Assembly: GCF_001889405.1 (NCBI RefSeq)
Contig: NZ_CP017921.1
Span: 1,068,057 to 1,132,056, forward strand
Direction: 5' to 3'
From: Methanohalophilus halophilus
Lineage (GTDB): Archaea > Halobacteriota > Methanosarcinia > Methanosarcinales > Methanosarcinaceae
Length of the DNA: 64,000 bases
Shown: positions 24,282-32,233 of the stretch, one piece after another
How positions within the stretch are numbered: position 1 is the first letter of the stretch
Layout of the letters: every line of letters starts with the position of its first letter
Made by a program: the position numbers and the translations under genes
Notes under the pieces: model-generated
Database searches by the model: none
The model's input: only the letters and a program-made list of their open reading frames with translations
What the model was told of the DNA's origin: nothing

Positions 24282-24746
24282 ATGCTTGTAAAGGAAATTA
24301 TGAACAGTGATGTGATTTATTGCAGTCCCGAAGACAAAGTGAGTGATGCTGCCAGGTCGTTGAAGGATAATGACATAAGTGGTATGCCTGTAGTGGACAA
24401 CGGCAAGATTGTAGGTATACTCTCAGAGGTTGATTTGCTGGCTCTGCTGGAAACTCCCGAACATGGTGATTTCTGGCTCCCCAGTCCCTTTGAGGTAATA
24501 GAAATTCCTATCCGGGAATATATCAGCTGGGAAGATACCAAAAAAATGCTTTCGGATGTAGGTTCAATGCCGGTTAGCAAAATAATGCGCACCGGGGTAT
24601 TCACTATCTCTCCTGAAGATTCAATAGAGGATGCTTCCCACCTGATGTCCAGACACAAGATAAACCGCCTGCCTGTGGTTGAAAATAATAAAATTGCAGG
24701 CATAATTACCAGGGGAGATATTATAAGGGGTATAGGCAGTCTGTGA
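24282..24746 (+). CDS. Tandem CBS-domain protein
   Basis: A 154-residue protein made of two CBS domains (about 1-65 and 95-154), each with the usual pattern (MNSDVIYCSPEDKVSDAAR then GILSEVDLL; and MRTGVFTISPEDSIEDA then GIITRGDII). Such stand-alone pairs bind AMP, ATP, NAD or SAM and modulate partner proteins. ATG 24282 follows TTGGAGGTGG; an earlier in-frame start at 24213 would overlap argC and is less likely. The stop overlaps the region of the argJ ribosome binding site, so the protein is made together with ArgC and ArgJ and may sense energy state for arginine synthesis (inference). Confidence 0.88.
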   Translation: MLVKEIMNSDVIYCSPEDKVSDAARSLKDNDISGMPVVDNGKIVGILSEVDLLALLETPEHGDFWLPSPFEVIEIPIREYISWEDTKKMLSDVGSMPVSKIMRTGVFTISPEDSIEDASHLMSRHKINRLPVVENNKIAGIITRGDIIRGIGSL

Positions 24747-24757
24747 GGTTTACGGTT

Positions 24758-25936
24758 ATGAGATCAATTGATGGTGGTATATGTGCGGTACGTGGGGTCC
24801 ATGCTGCCGGTTTGAAGGATGATTACATGGGCCTTGCGCTGATTGAAGGTGCAGGTCCTTCAGCAGGCGTTTTTACGCGCAATAAGGTTGTAGCGGCTCC
24901 AGTAGTGCTTACCAGGGACAATCTTGAAAACCATAAATATGTTGCAGGCACAATTGTAAACAGCGGGAATGCCAATGCCTTTACCGGTGAAAAGGGAATG
25001 GCCGATGCCCGTGAGATGGCAAAGGCTGCTGCCAGCAAACTGGGAGTTCACGAATCCCACATCGCAGTTGCATCCACAGGTGTGATTGGTCGCTTTCTTG
25101 ATGTAGGTTGGGTAAAAGATCATCTGGATGAGGTTTACGGGGCACTTTCTGCAGATCCTCAGGAATGCCGCAATGCTACGAAAGCCATTATGACCACTGA
25201 CCTGATGGAAAAGGAAGTTTCTGTAGAACTGGAGTGTGGTGTACGTATCGGAGGCATTGCAAAAGGTTCCGGTATGATCGAACCCAATATGGGAACAATG
25301 CTTGCTTTTATCTATACTGATGCTATTCTTTCAGCCGATACACTGAAAGCATGTCTTGTAAAAGCCAACGATTCCAGTTTCAACATGATGGTAGTCGATG
25401 GTGATACCAGTACCAATGACATGGCTTTGCTAACCGCAACAGGTGCTTCTTCAATAGCTCCTGATGTAGCAAATTTCCAGAGAGGACTTGATTATGTCCT
25501 TGTGGAACTTGCAAAGAAAATCGCCCGCGACGGGGAGGGTGCTACCAAACTTATCGAAGTACAGGTAAACGGTGCCTCTGACCTGGCCGATGCACGCAAG
25601 GTTGCCAAAACCATTGTACGGTCCCCTCTTGTAAAATCTGCGATATACGGGCATGATCCCAACTGGGGCAGGGTTATTGCCGCAGCTGGATATTCAGGTG
25701 CCTCTCTTGACCAGGATAAAATTTCCCTGGAATTTTCGGATGGGAAAAATGCAGTTACTCTGGTGGATCACGGTCAGGTTGCGGATACTTCTGCCAACAG
25801 AAAACTAAAATCCATAATGGAAAGTGATACAGTCATAATTTCAGTGGATCTTTCACTTGGTGGAGCTTTTGCGGTTGCCTGGGGTTGTGATCTTACATAT
25901 GATTATGTACGTATTAATGCGGAATATACTACGTGA
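24758..25936 (+). CDS. argJ: Glutamate N-acetyltransferase / amino-acid acetyltransferase
   Basis: A 392-residue Ntn-fold enzyme that transfers acetyl from N-acetylornithine to glutamate, making arginine synthesis cyclic. It cleaves itself before the conserved threonine in AIMTTDLMEKE (about residues 140-150). Other family segments are SGNANAFTG, ASTGVIGRFL, and GHDPNWGRVIAAAGYSG, near the C-terminal half. ATG 24758 is 8 bases behind GAGGT; a GTG at 24743 is open but overlaps the CBS gene. Whether it also makes acetylglutamate from acetyl-CoA (bifunctional) cannot be decided from sequence. Confidence 0.95.
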   Translation: MRSIDGGICAVRGVHAAGLKDDYMGLALIEGAGPSAGVFTRNKVVAAPVVLTRDNLENHKYVAGTIVNSGNANAFTGEKGMADAREMAKAAASKLGVHESHIAVASTGVIGRFLDVGWVKDHLDEVYGALSADPQECRNATKAIMTTDLMEKEVSVELECGVRIGGIAKGSGMIEPNMGTMLAFIYTDAILSADTLKACLVKANDSSFNMMVVDGDTSTNDMALLTATGASSIAPDVANFQRGLDYVLVELAKKIARDGEGATKLIEVQVNGASDLADARKVAKTIVRSPLVKSAIYGHDPNWGRVIAAAGYSGASLDQDKISLEFSDGKNAVTLVDHGQVADTSANRKLKSIMESDTVIISVDLSLGGAFAVAWGCDLTYDYVRINAEYTT

Positions 25937-25957
25937 TATTGTTTCAGGGGAATTTTA

Positions 25958-27433
25958 ATGGACATATCTGAGTGGGATAAAAGATACATTGAAGCTTATG
26001 AGTCGGTTGCACGAAATATTTCCTGTGTAAACGGAATATTTGTTGCCTATAACAGTAATGTGGACGCCATCAAGCATATTGGTCCTGGTGATGTGGAAAA
26101 CCTGCTGAGGAAGGTGGATGTGGAAACTGTTCAGCAGCGAATATTTTCCTATCCCCGACAGATAGATTCTCCTGTAGATTTCCTTGCACGACTCCTTATT
26201 GCGATGAAGGATGGTAAAGCTGCGGAAATTCCCACCTATTCAACTGATATCCATGAATGGTTGACCGATAATCTTGTTTTTGATGAAGCCAGGATGGGGG
26301 GACAGGCCGGGATAATATCCAACCTGCTTGCCAACATGGACCTGAATAAAGTAATTGCTTATATCCCCTGGCTTTCCCCTGAGCAGGCGGATTACTTTGT
26401 ATCCTCTCCGAATCTTTTACATCCTTTTGTCAGGGAGGGCAGGATGGAATTGCTTCCTCCTGCAGAGGCCAGTAATTCCGATTATAAAGCCAAGGTCAAC
26501 TGGATTATCGAATTCAATAAAGGACTCTCTGTAAAATATGCCGAGGACAGGATAATAGTTCCTCGCAATAATCGCCTGATCATTTCATCACGTCCCCCCT
26601 GGATTCGTATCGATATGTCCGATGAGGTCTATGAGCATCTCCCCGAGATGGGCAAAACCGTCGATGGGGCTATTCTCTCAGGTTATCAGATGATAAAAGA
26701 AGCATATGAAGATGGCAAGACTTACAGGGATTATGTAGAACGTGCGGTAGGGGCAATAGGCCAGTTAAAAAAAGCCAATCCTGATATTTGCATACATGTG
26801 GAATTCACTTCCATACAGAATAAATTCATTCGCTCGGCAATTCTGAATGATATTGTGCACAATCATGTCCACTCACTGGGTCTTGATACTGTGGAAGTTG
26901 CCAATGCACTGAATGTTTTAGGTTATGAAGAACTTGCATATTCGGTAATCAAAAAGGAAGAAGATGCTATAGTAGCCCTCTATGAAGGAGCTGTCCGGCT
27001 GCTTCATGAGCTCAAGTTGCAGAGGATACATGTACACTCATTGGGCTTTTATATCTGTGTTGTTTCCAAAGATTGTCCTATTGATGTTGAACAACATCTT
27101 GATTCCCTGCTTTTTGCATCCACTACAGCCGCTTCCAGGGCTCTCCAGGGCGGGATAAAAGGTTTTGAGGACATAAAAGCAGGTCTTGATGTGCCTATAT
27201 CCACACAGGGGATGGATCAAATTGACAAACTGGGTGCCTATCTTGTAAGGCAGGGAAAATGTAATCTGGAAGATTTTGAAAAAGGTTGTATCTGCACCCG
27301 TAATCATGATGTATTGATCATTCCGGCCAGGGTGGTGGATCATCCTGTTGATACAGTAGGCATAGGAGATACGATTTCAGCAAGTGCCTTTGCGGCTGTG
27401 CTGGCAGGTATGTGCAGTCCGCGGGAGAATTGA
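25958..27433 (+). CDS. ADP-dependent phosphofructokinase/glucokinase family, first copy
   Basis: A 491-residue sugar kinase that uses ADP as phosphoryl donor (ADP-GK/ADP-PFK family, ribokinase fold). The substrate-binding segment is VAYNSNVDAI (about residues 31-40), the metal/phosphate segment includes HVEFTS, and the catalytic aspartate is in DTVGIGDTIS (about 463-472, GxGD motif). The length is slightly above the usual 450-480. ADP-PFK activity would fit the modified glycolysis known in Methanosarcinales, but glucose and fructose 6-phosphate specificity cannot be assigned from motifs alone. GGGGA precedes the ATG. The second kinase starts directly at the next base. Confidence 0.85.
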   Translation: MDISEWDKRYIEAYESVARNISCVNGIFVAYNSNVDAIKHIGPGDVENLLRKVDVETVQQRIFSYPRQIDSPVDFLARLLIAMKDGKAAEIPTYSTDIHEWLTDNLVFDEARMGGQAGIISNLLANMDLNKVIAYIPWLSPEQADYFVSSPNLLHPFVREGRMELLPPAEASNSDYKAKVNWIIEFNKGLSVKYAEDRIIVPRNNRLIISSRPPWIRIDMSDEVYEHLPEMGKTVDGAILSGYQMIKEAYEDGKTYRDYVERAVGAIGQLKKANPDICIHVEFTSIQNKFIRSAILNDIVHNHVHSLGLDTVEVANALNVLGYEELAYSVIKKEEDAIVALYEGAVRLLHELKLQRIHVHSLGFYICVVSKDCPIDVEQHLDSLLFASTTAASRALQGGIKGFEDIKAGLDVPISTQGMDQIDKLGAYLVRQGKCNLEDFEKGCICTRNHDVLIIPARVVDHPVDTVGIGDTISASAFAAVLAGMCSPREN

Positions 27434-28756
27434 ATGAATATCCTTTGCGGTTACAACGCTAATATCGATGCAGTTTACAGGATAACCGGCAGGGAGGTGG
27501 AATCCATCCTTGGTGAGGTGGATAAAAATGAACTGCTGATGAAGATTGAACATCAGCCGCATATCATCAATTCCCTCGAAGATTTCCTTGCCGGTCTTAT
27601 ATATTGTATGGAGTATGGCAGGGGTGCAGAATGGTTCATTTATTCCCGGGATGTCCTTGATTTTCTCAAGAAACGTTTTTTTGAAAGGGCAGAGATCAGG
27701 ATTGGGGGAAATATGGGTATAATGGCCAATGTCCTCTCTGGACTCAATGTGGATGTGATTGTACCAAATGTTGTTTACCTTTCCGGGACACAGGAGGCTC
27801 TTTTTTCAAAAAAGGGAATGGTGCTCCCTCCAAAATTCGAAAGCCAAAGTGGCGAGGAGGAGCCGGTACATTTTGTTTTTGATTTCCGTCAGGGGGATAG
27901 TTTCGATTTATACGGTCGCAGGATAACTGTATCCCGGGAAAACAGGTTCATTGCGACATTTGATGAATTCAACCCCCAAATGACGATTTCTTCCTTCTTC
28001 AAGCAATATGCAACCGCACATATTGGGGAAATGGATGGTGCAGTTGTATCCGGTTTTCATATGCTCCAACCCTTCTATCCGGATGGTTCTTCCTTCGAGG
28101 AAAAGTTATCCCCTGTCCTTGCACAGATTGATGAATGGAATTCGATGGCTGGTTTTTTCACCCATGCTGAGTTGGGTCATTTTGCAACAACGGATATCGC
28201 CAAACATGTTTTCCTTAAACTTGCAGGGAGGGTTGATTCTATGGGTTTGAATGAAGATGAACTTGCAACCCTGGCGCAAAAGATGGGTTTTGGGATTGAA
28301 GGCATACATGAAATGGATATTTCTGCGATGTTTCAAGCGGCCCACGATTGCATTAAAAGTTGTTTGGCCAGAGCCCTTGTTGTCCATACCAGGGATTTTG
28401 TTTTTTGCCTCTCTGCTTCAGATCACATGGATGAACAGAAAATAGATGCTATTGATTTTGGTTTGAAGTGTGCGGCATACTTTGCTTCTTCAGGCTCATT
28501 GCCGGACAGGTCTGAACTGGAGGAAAGGTGCAGCCAATTCAGGCGCAGCGAATATGGTAGGCTGCAGGTCAAGAGAATAGAATCTATTACTGGAGCCAAG
28601 CAGTACGGTTTTGGGATATATGGCAGTTTCAATGAGTATTATTTTTGTGCGATTCCCACACTTGTGGTCAATGAGCCGGTAGTGACGGTTGGATTGGGAG
28701 ATACATTTACTGCGTCTTCTTTCCTGCGCTTGCTTGAATTACGCAATAAATCCTAA
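27434..28756 (+). CDS. ADP-dependent sugar kinase paralogue, second copy
   Basis: A 440-residue member of the same family as the preceding gene, with GYNANIDAVY (about residues 5-14), a glycine-rich segment RIGGNMGIMANVLSGL and the catalytic GLGDTFTAS near the C-terminus. The two proteins align in order across their length but are far diverged, so this is an old duplication. It starts with ATG immediately after the TGA of copy one (no spacer), which implies coupled translation and near-equal amounts of both proteins. One may be the phosphofructokinase and the other act on glucose or another sugar, or the two may form a hetero-oligomer (inference). Confidence 0.82.
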   Translation: MNILCGYNANIDAVYRITGREVESILGEVDKNELLMKIEHQPHIINSLEDFLAGLIYCMEYGRGAEWFIYSRDVLDFLKKRFFERAEIRIGGNMGIMANVLSGLNVDVIVPNVVYLSGTQEALFSKKGMVLPPKFESQSGEEEPVHFVFDFRQGDSFDLYGRRITVSRENRFIATFDEFNPQMTISSFFKQYATAHIGEMDGAVVSGFHMLQPFYPDGSSFEEKLSPVLAQIDEWNSMAGFFTHAELGHFATTDIAKHVFLKLAGRVDSMGLNEDELATLAQKMGFGIEGIHEMDISAMFQAAHDCIKSCLARALVVHTRDFVFCLSASDHMDEQKIDAIDFGLKCAAYFASSGSLPDRSELEERCSQFRRSEYGRLQVKRIESITGAKQYGFGIYGSFNEYYFCAIPTLVVNEPVVTVGLGDTFTASSFLRLLELRNKS

Positions 28757-28893
28757 ATTTATAATTTATCCATTCCGTGTTACTATTTTAATTAATTTTA
28801 TCGGATTCGAGTTAATCTTAATATAGTCTCAAGTACACTTGCCATAAGTTAAAATAATCAGGATTCTATTTGTGACTCAGGAGTATTTTTCTT

Positions 28894-29613
28894 ATGATTG
28901 GTATCTCTTCATTTGCTTATCACGACTTATCTCTTGGTGAAGCTTTACAAAATATTGAAAATGTTGTCAATTGTGCAGAAGTCTTTTCCGAAGGAAAACA
29001 TGACCTCTTCAGGCAGAATGAAATAGCCTTTTCCTATGACCTTGAATATACGGTTCATGCTCCCAGTACAGACCTCAATCTTGCAAGTATTCGTGAGCCT
29101 ATAAGGAATGCAGCTCTTCAACTTGTGGAAGACATGGCAGATATTTGCAATGAAATTGATGCTGAAGTCATGGTTGTCCATCCCGGTTATTTCCCCTTTG
29201 CTTACGATAGGGATTTTGCACTTGCTGCATTCCAAAAATCATTACCTGTGCTGGAAAGGATCGGTGAAGATGCCGGTGTACGGATATGTGTGGAAAATAT
29301 GCCCAAATGGGAATGTTTCCTGTTCAGGAAACCGGATTTTGAGATAGGAACAAATGATTTTGTACTGGACATTGGTCATGCCAACACAATGGGTAATCTG
29401 GAGGCTTTTCTTGAACGTGAGATTTCCCATTTTCATATTCATGATAACTATGGGGATAACGATGAACATTTGCCCCTTGGTGAAGGCAACATTGATTTTT
29501 CGGCCATACAGGGTTTACTCCGCCAAAGCAATTCCATTAAGATAATTGAAAATAAATCAGCTGAAGATGCTCTTCAGAGTCTTTCTGCTCTGAAAAATAT
29601 GGGTATCAAATGA
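28894..29613 (+). CDS. Sugar phosphate isomerase/epimerase family protein (TIM barrel)
   Basis: A 239-residue xylose-isomerase-like TIM barrel (AP endonuclease 2 superfamily). Metal-ligand positions appear as VVHPGYF (His, about residue 92), CVENMPKWE (Glu, about 130), DIGHANT (Asp/His, about 156) and HIHDNYGDNDEHLPLGEG (His-x-His and the terminal Glu, about 180-197). AP endonuclease IV shares these ligands, but the chain is shorter and lacks the DNA-binding loops I would expect, so a small sugar or related substrate is more likely. CAGGAG precedes the ATG. It sits 137 bases behind the kinase pair, with a TATA-like element near 28818. Confidence 0.75.
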   Translation: MIGISSFAYHDLSLGEALQNIENVVNCAEVFSEGKHDLFRQNEIAFSYDLEYTVHAPSTDLNLASIREPIRNAALQLVEDMADICNEIDAEVMVVHPGYFPFAYDRDFALAAFQKSLPVLERIGEDAGVRICVENMPKWECFLFRKPDFEIGTNDFVLDIGHANTMGNLEAFLEREISHFHIHDNYGDNDEHLPLGEGNIDFSAIQGLLRQSNSIKIIENKSAEDALQSLSALKNMGIK

Positions 29614-29628
29614 ACAAATCCAGTTAAA

Positions 29629-29637
29629 TTTATATAT
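29629..29637 (+). promoter_or_regulatory. TATA box of the ArsR-type regulator
   Basis: TTTATATAT is centred 27 bases before ATG 29660, consistent with a leaderless transcript beginning at the start codon. No Shine-Dalgarno sequence is present, which is why I prefer ATG 29660 over the TTG six bases earlier. Confidence 0.5.
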
Positions 29638-29659
29638 TTACAATTCACTTGACTTGTAT

Positions 29660-30175
29660 ATGAGTTCTATGGGATGCAGGATATTTCATGCACTTGGCAG
29701 TGAAACCCGGATAAAAATACTGGAACTCTTAAGCAGCAAAGAAATGCATATATCTGAAATTGCCCGGAAGCTGGATATTTCAGTACCGGTAGTTTCCAAA
29801 CATGTAAAGGTGCTTGAAGAATCCGAACTCCTTGAGAGGCACATTTTCGGTAAATCCCATGTATTAAAACCCAACAGGAGAAATATTCATCTGGCCGTTG
29901 ATTCGTTTGCTCCCATCAGGCATGTGGAAGTCGAGAAAGGTGCTTCCCTTATGGAAGCCCTGCGCAACGTGGCAGATATTGATGTCAGGAAAAAGGGAGA
30001 TAGGGAGATGATTGTTTCTACTGATGGGGAGGAAGGTCTTTTTGTTTATGAGATTGATGGTAAATTCGGGGATAAAAACGTGAATGATTGCTTGCTGAAA
30101 GATGATACAATAGTGGACTGGAAAAAGCTGGAACCGGTCACAAGGATTCGGCTCGATATTCACATCAAGGAATGA
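29660..30175 (+). CDS. ArsR-family regulator with a C-terminal beta-grasp-like domain
   Basis: A 171-residue protein. Residues 5-80 are a winged helix of the ArsR type (HALGSETRIKILELLSS, recognition helix around ISVPVVSKHVKVLEE). Residues 85-171 contain a second domain with the pattern GLFVYEIDGKFGDK followed by LLKDDTIVDWKKL, which resembles the DUF4430/SLBB-like beta-grasp fold (a turn, N/D-rich loop, then D-x-I-x-W). I see no cysteine metal site. The transcript seems leaderless. It precedes the radical SAM operon by about 70 bases and is a candidate regulator of it. The combination of the two domains is not one I know as characterised. Confidence 0.7.
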   Translation: MSSMGCRIFHALGSETRIKILELLSSKEMHISEIARKLDISVPVVSKHVKVLEESELLERHIFGKSHVLKPNRRNIHLAVDSFAPIRHVEVEKGASLMEALRNVADIDVRKKGDREMIVSTDGEEGLFVYEIDGKFGDKNVNDCLLKDDTIVDWKKLEPVTRIRLDIHIKE

Positions 30176-30213
30176 AGGTGCCCAACGAATACTTTCAATC
30201 CACTTTCTTGTCT

Positions 30214-30221
30214 CTTATATA
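30214..30221 (+). promoter_or_regulatory. TATA box of the radical SAM operon
   Basis: CTTATATA is centred about 27 bases upstream of ATG 30245 and there is no Shine-Dalgarno sequence, so the first gene of the operon is probably translated from a leaderless transcript. Confidence 0.5.
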
Positions 30222-30244
30222 GGCGATGAACTTAGTTACATGTA

Positions 30245-31381
30245 ATGAGTATTCCTTCAGACGGCTATCATTTCACTTTGCATGAGAGGATGCAATACCT
30301 TTCCTCGGGTACAAAGTATGACAGCTGTAACCAGAGTGCAGTATGCCATGCTTTCGGGCCTGACGGGCGCTGTATACAATTATACAAGACATTGCTGACC
30401 AACTACTGTGCCGGAGAGTGTACCTATTGTCCGAATCGCTGCCATAGGGATGTGCGCAGGGTTTCCCTGTCCCCGGAAGAGATTGTGAAGATTACCTGGG
30501 ATTTTTACAGGAAAAATGCTATTGAAGGCCTGTTCCTTTCCTCCGGTGTTATCGGGGATCCTGAAACAACAACTGAAAAACAACTTCATGTGGCCCGGCT
30601 CTTGAGAAGTCAGGGATTTAATGGTTATATACACCTTCGGCTCATGCCCGGTACACCTTTGCATTTGCTTCAGGAGGTAGCCGGGGTTGCAAACAAATTC
30701 GGGGTAAATGCAGAAACAACTGGTTCAGTAAATTATTCGGAAATCTGTCCCAATTTCGATTACAAGAATGATGTCCTTCAGCGTTTGAACTGGACCTGCA
30801 AATTGATCAAGAAACAGAGGAAACTGCACAGATATGATCGTAAGATCATAGGTGCCAACGATACCCAGTTTGTGGTGGGTGCCCTTGACGAACCCGACAG
30901 GGATATTGTGAATACTGTGCATGATTTCATGGAAAAATACCAGTTGCGCAGACCCTATTTTATGAGTTTTGACCCGGTACCTGATACGCCGCTTGAAAAT
31001 GGTTCAACATCTCCTAAATGGAGAGAACAGAGGCTCTATCAGGTATCCTATCTTTTGAAAGATTATGGCCTGGATTCCGGGCATATTGATCAAATCTATA
31101 ATGACGATGGTTTCCTTTTGAATGATGATCCAAAACTCGAACTTGCCCGGATCAACCCGGAAATGTTTCCTGTAGAAATAAACAGTGCCGATTACTCTAC
31201 CCTCCTCAGGGTGCCGGGTATAGGGCCCATAAGTGCTTCCCGTATTCTACGATCCAGGCCAATTCGCGGGGAGGATGAACTTGCACGTATGGGTATTGTT
31301 ATAGGCCGTGCACGTCCCTTTATCAAAATTGGTGGTTCCGGGCAGGCTAACCTTACACAGTTTGCAGGGGAATGCACATGA
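30245..31381 (+). CDS. Radical SAM protein linked to DNA metabolism, with C-terminal helix-hairpin-helix
   Basis: A 378-residue protein of the family annotated as putative DNA modification/repair radical SAM protein (TIGR03916-like). The 4Fe-4S motif is CAGECTYC (about residues 55-62), followed by a TIM-barrel core. The C-terminus carries a helix-hairpin-helix (LLRVPGIGPISASRILRSRP, about residues 318-337), a DNA-binding element. In bacteria this family pairs with a DUF4130 protein often fused to uracil-DNA glycosylase. Here the partner gene overlaps by four bases (ATGA). The reaction is unknown; repair of a base lesion or a base modification is the usual suggestion. Confidence 0.85.
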   Translation: MSIPSDGYHFTLHERMQYLSSGTKYDSCNQSAVCHAFGPDGRCIQLYKTLLTNYCAGECTYCPNRCHRDVRRVSLSPEEIVKITWDFYRKNAIEGLFLSSGVIGDPETTTEKQLHVARLLRSQGFNGYIHLRLMPGTPLHLLQEVAGVANKFGVNAETTGSVNYSEICPNFDYKNDVLQRLNWTCKLIKKQRKLHRYDRKIIGANDTQFVVGALDEPDRDIVNTVHDFMEKYQLRRPYFMSFDPVPDTPLENGSTSPKWREQRLYQVSYLLKDYGLDSGHIDQIYNDDGFLLNDDPKLELARINPEMFPVEINSADYSTLLRVPGIGPISASRILRSRPIRGEDELARMGIVIGRARPFIKIGGSGQANLTQFAGECT

Positions 31382-32232
31382 TAATTCTTTTTAAGGCAAC
31401 TGTAACAGGTGTCTTACTGGCCTGTCTGGAACTGAGGCAACGGCCTGAAGCAGATCTGGTTTTTGCCTGTGATCCCAAAGAAGGGGAGGCTAAATTGAAA
31501 ATGTCCAATCCGGTATCTGAAGTAATTCGGGTTGGATTCAATAAGAAAATTGATAAGCAACAGTTGATCAAAAGAATTTTTCCCGATGGATGGCACAGAA
31601 TAACCAACTTTGATTCCTCTCCATTGAATTATATTGACTTGGTTCTCAGGCACAGGAAATGCAATCCTGCAGAGCTTGTAAGACTATTACGTGGGTGTGA
31701 AGGGGAGGTAGATGGTCTTTATTGTGGTAAAGAAAGACTTTGCAAGCGATATTACAGGTATATGCGTGAGGTTAAAAACAATTATCACAGACTTTGCATG
31801 TTTGTGCGGCCAGTTTGCGGAGAAACAGTCCTTTATGTACATGTAACTCCTCCAAACCGTATTTCTGATATGCTTTGCAGGTGGCTTGCAGTACGCAATC
31901 CAGATAGGGCGGTAATTGTTGTTGATGGAAAGTTTGCTTATGTATGCAATGGTGAAATCCTGAAGATGCAGCACTTCCTGAAAACATCTGTGGATTCAAT
32001 ACAACATTTGATTCCTTCTGAAGATTCTGCTAATCTGGAAGAATTGTGGGATACTTATTACAAAAGCCAGATGATAGATAACAGGCGCAATCACTCACTT
32101 TCAAAAAAATTACAGCCACGCGCGGATTCGGGTTATAGTCCAATGTCTAAAAAAGATCGGTATTTTGTAGAACGGGGTATTCCCACATCTACATTACTTG
32201 ATTTTGTGAATGAAAAGCAAGGTGGCCAATAA
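31378..32232 (+). CDS. DUF4130-domain protein, partner of the DNA-linked radical SAM protein
   Basis: A 284-residue protein of the TIGR03915/DUF4130 type. Recognisable parts are HRLCMFVRP (family HRF..FxRF), a proximal segment LYVHVTPPNRI (family LYAxIxPxxxV) and LWDTYYKSQMIDNRRNHSLS (family LW..Y...AI..R.N), followed by a tail KLQPRADSGYSPMSKKDRYF. There is no uracil-DNA glycosylase domain, in contrast to many bacterial fusions. I chose ATG 31378 since AGGGG lies 7 bases upstream; ATG 31372 is too close. Its stop is one base from the MutS-like gene start region, so the three genes form one coupled unit. Biochemical role unknown. Confidence 0.8.
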   Translation: MIILFKATVTGVLLACLELRQRPEADLVFACDPKEGEAKLKMSNPVSEVIRVGFNKKIDKQQLIKRIFPDGWHRITNFDSSPLNYIDLVLRHRKCNPAELVRLLRGCEGEVDGLYCGKERLCKRYYRYMREVKNNYHRLCMFVRPVCGETVLYVHVTPPNRISDMLCRWLAVRNPDRAVIVVDGKFAYVCNGEILKMQHFLKTSVDSIQHLIPSEDSANLEELWDTYYKSQMIDNRRNHSLSKKLQPRADSGYSPMSKKDRYFVERGIPTSTLLDFVNEKQGGQ

Positions 32233-32233
32233 T

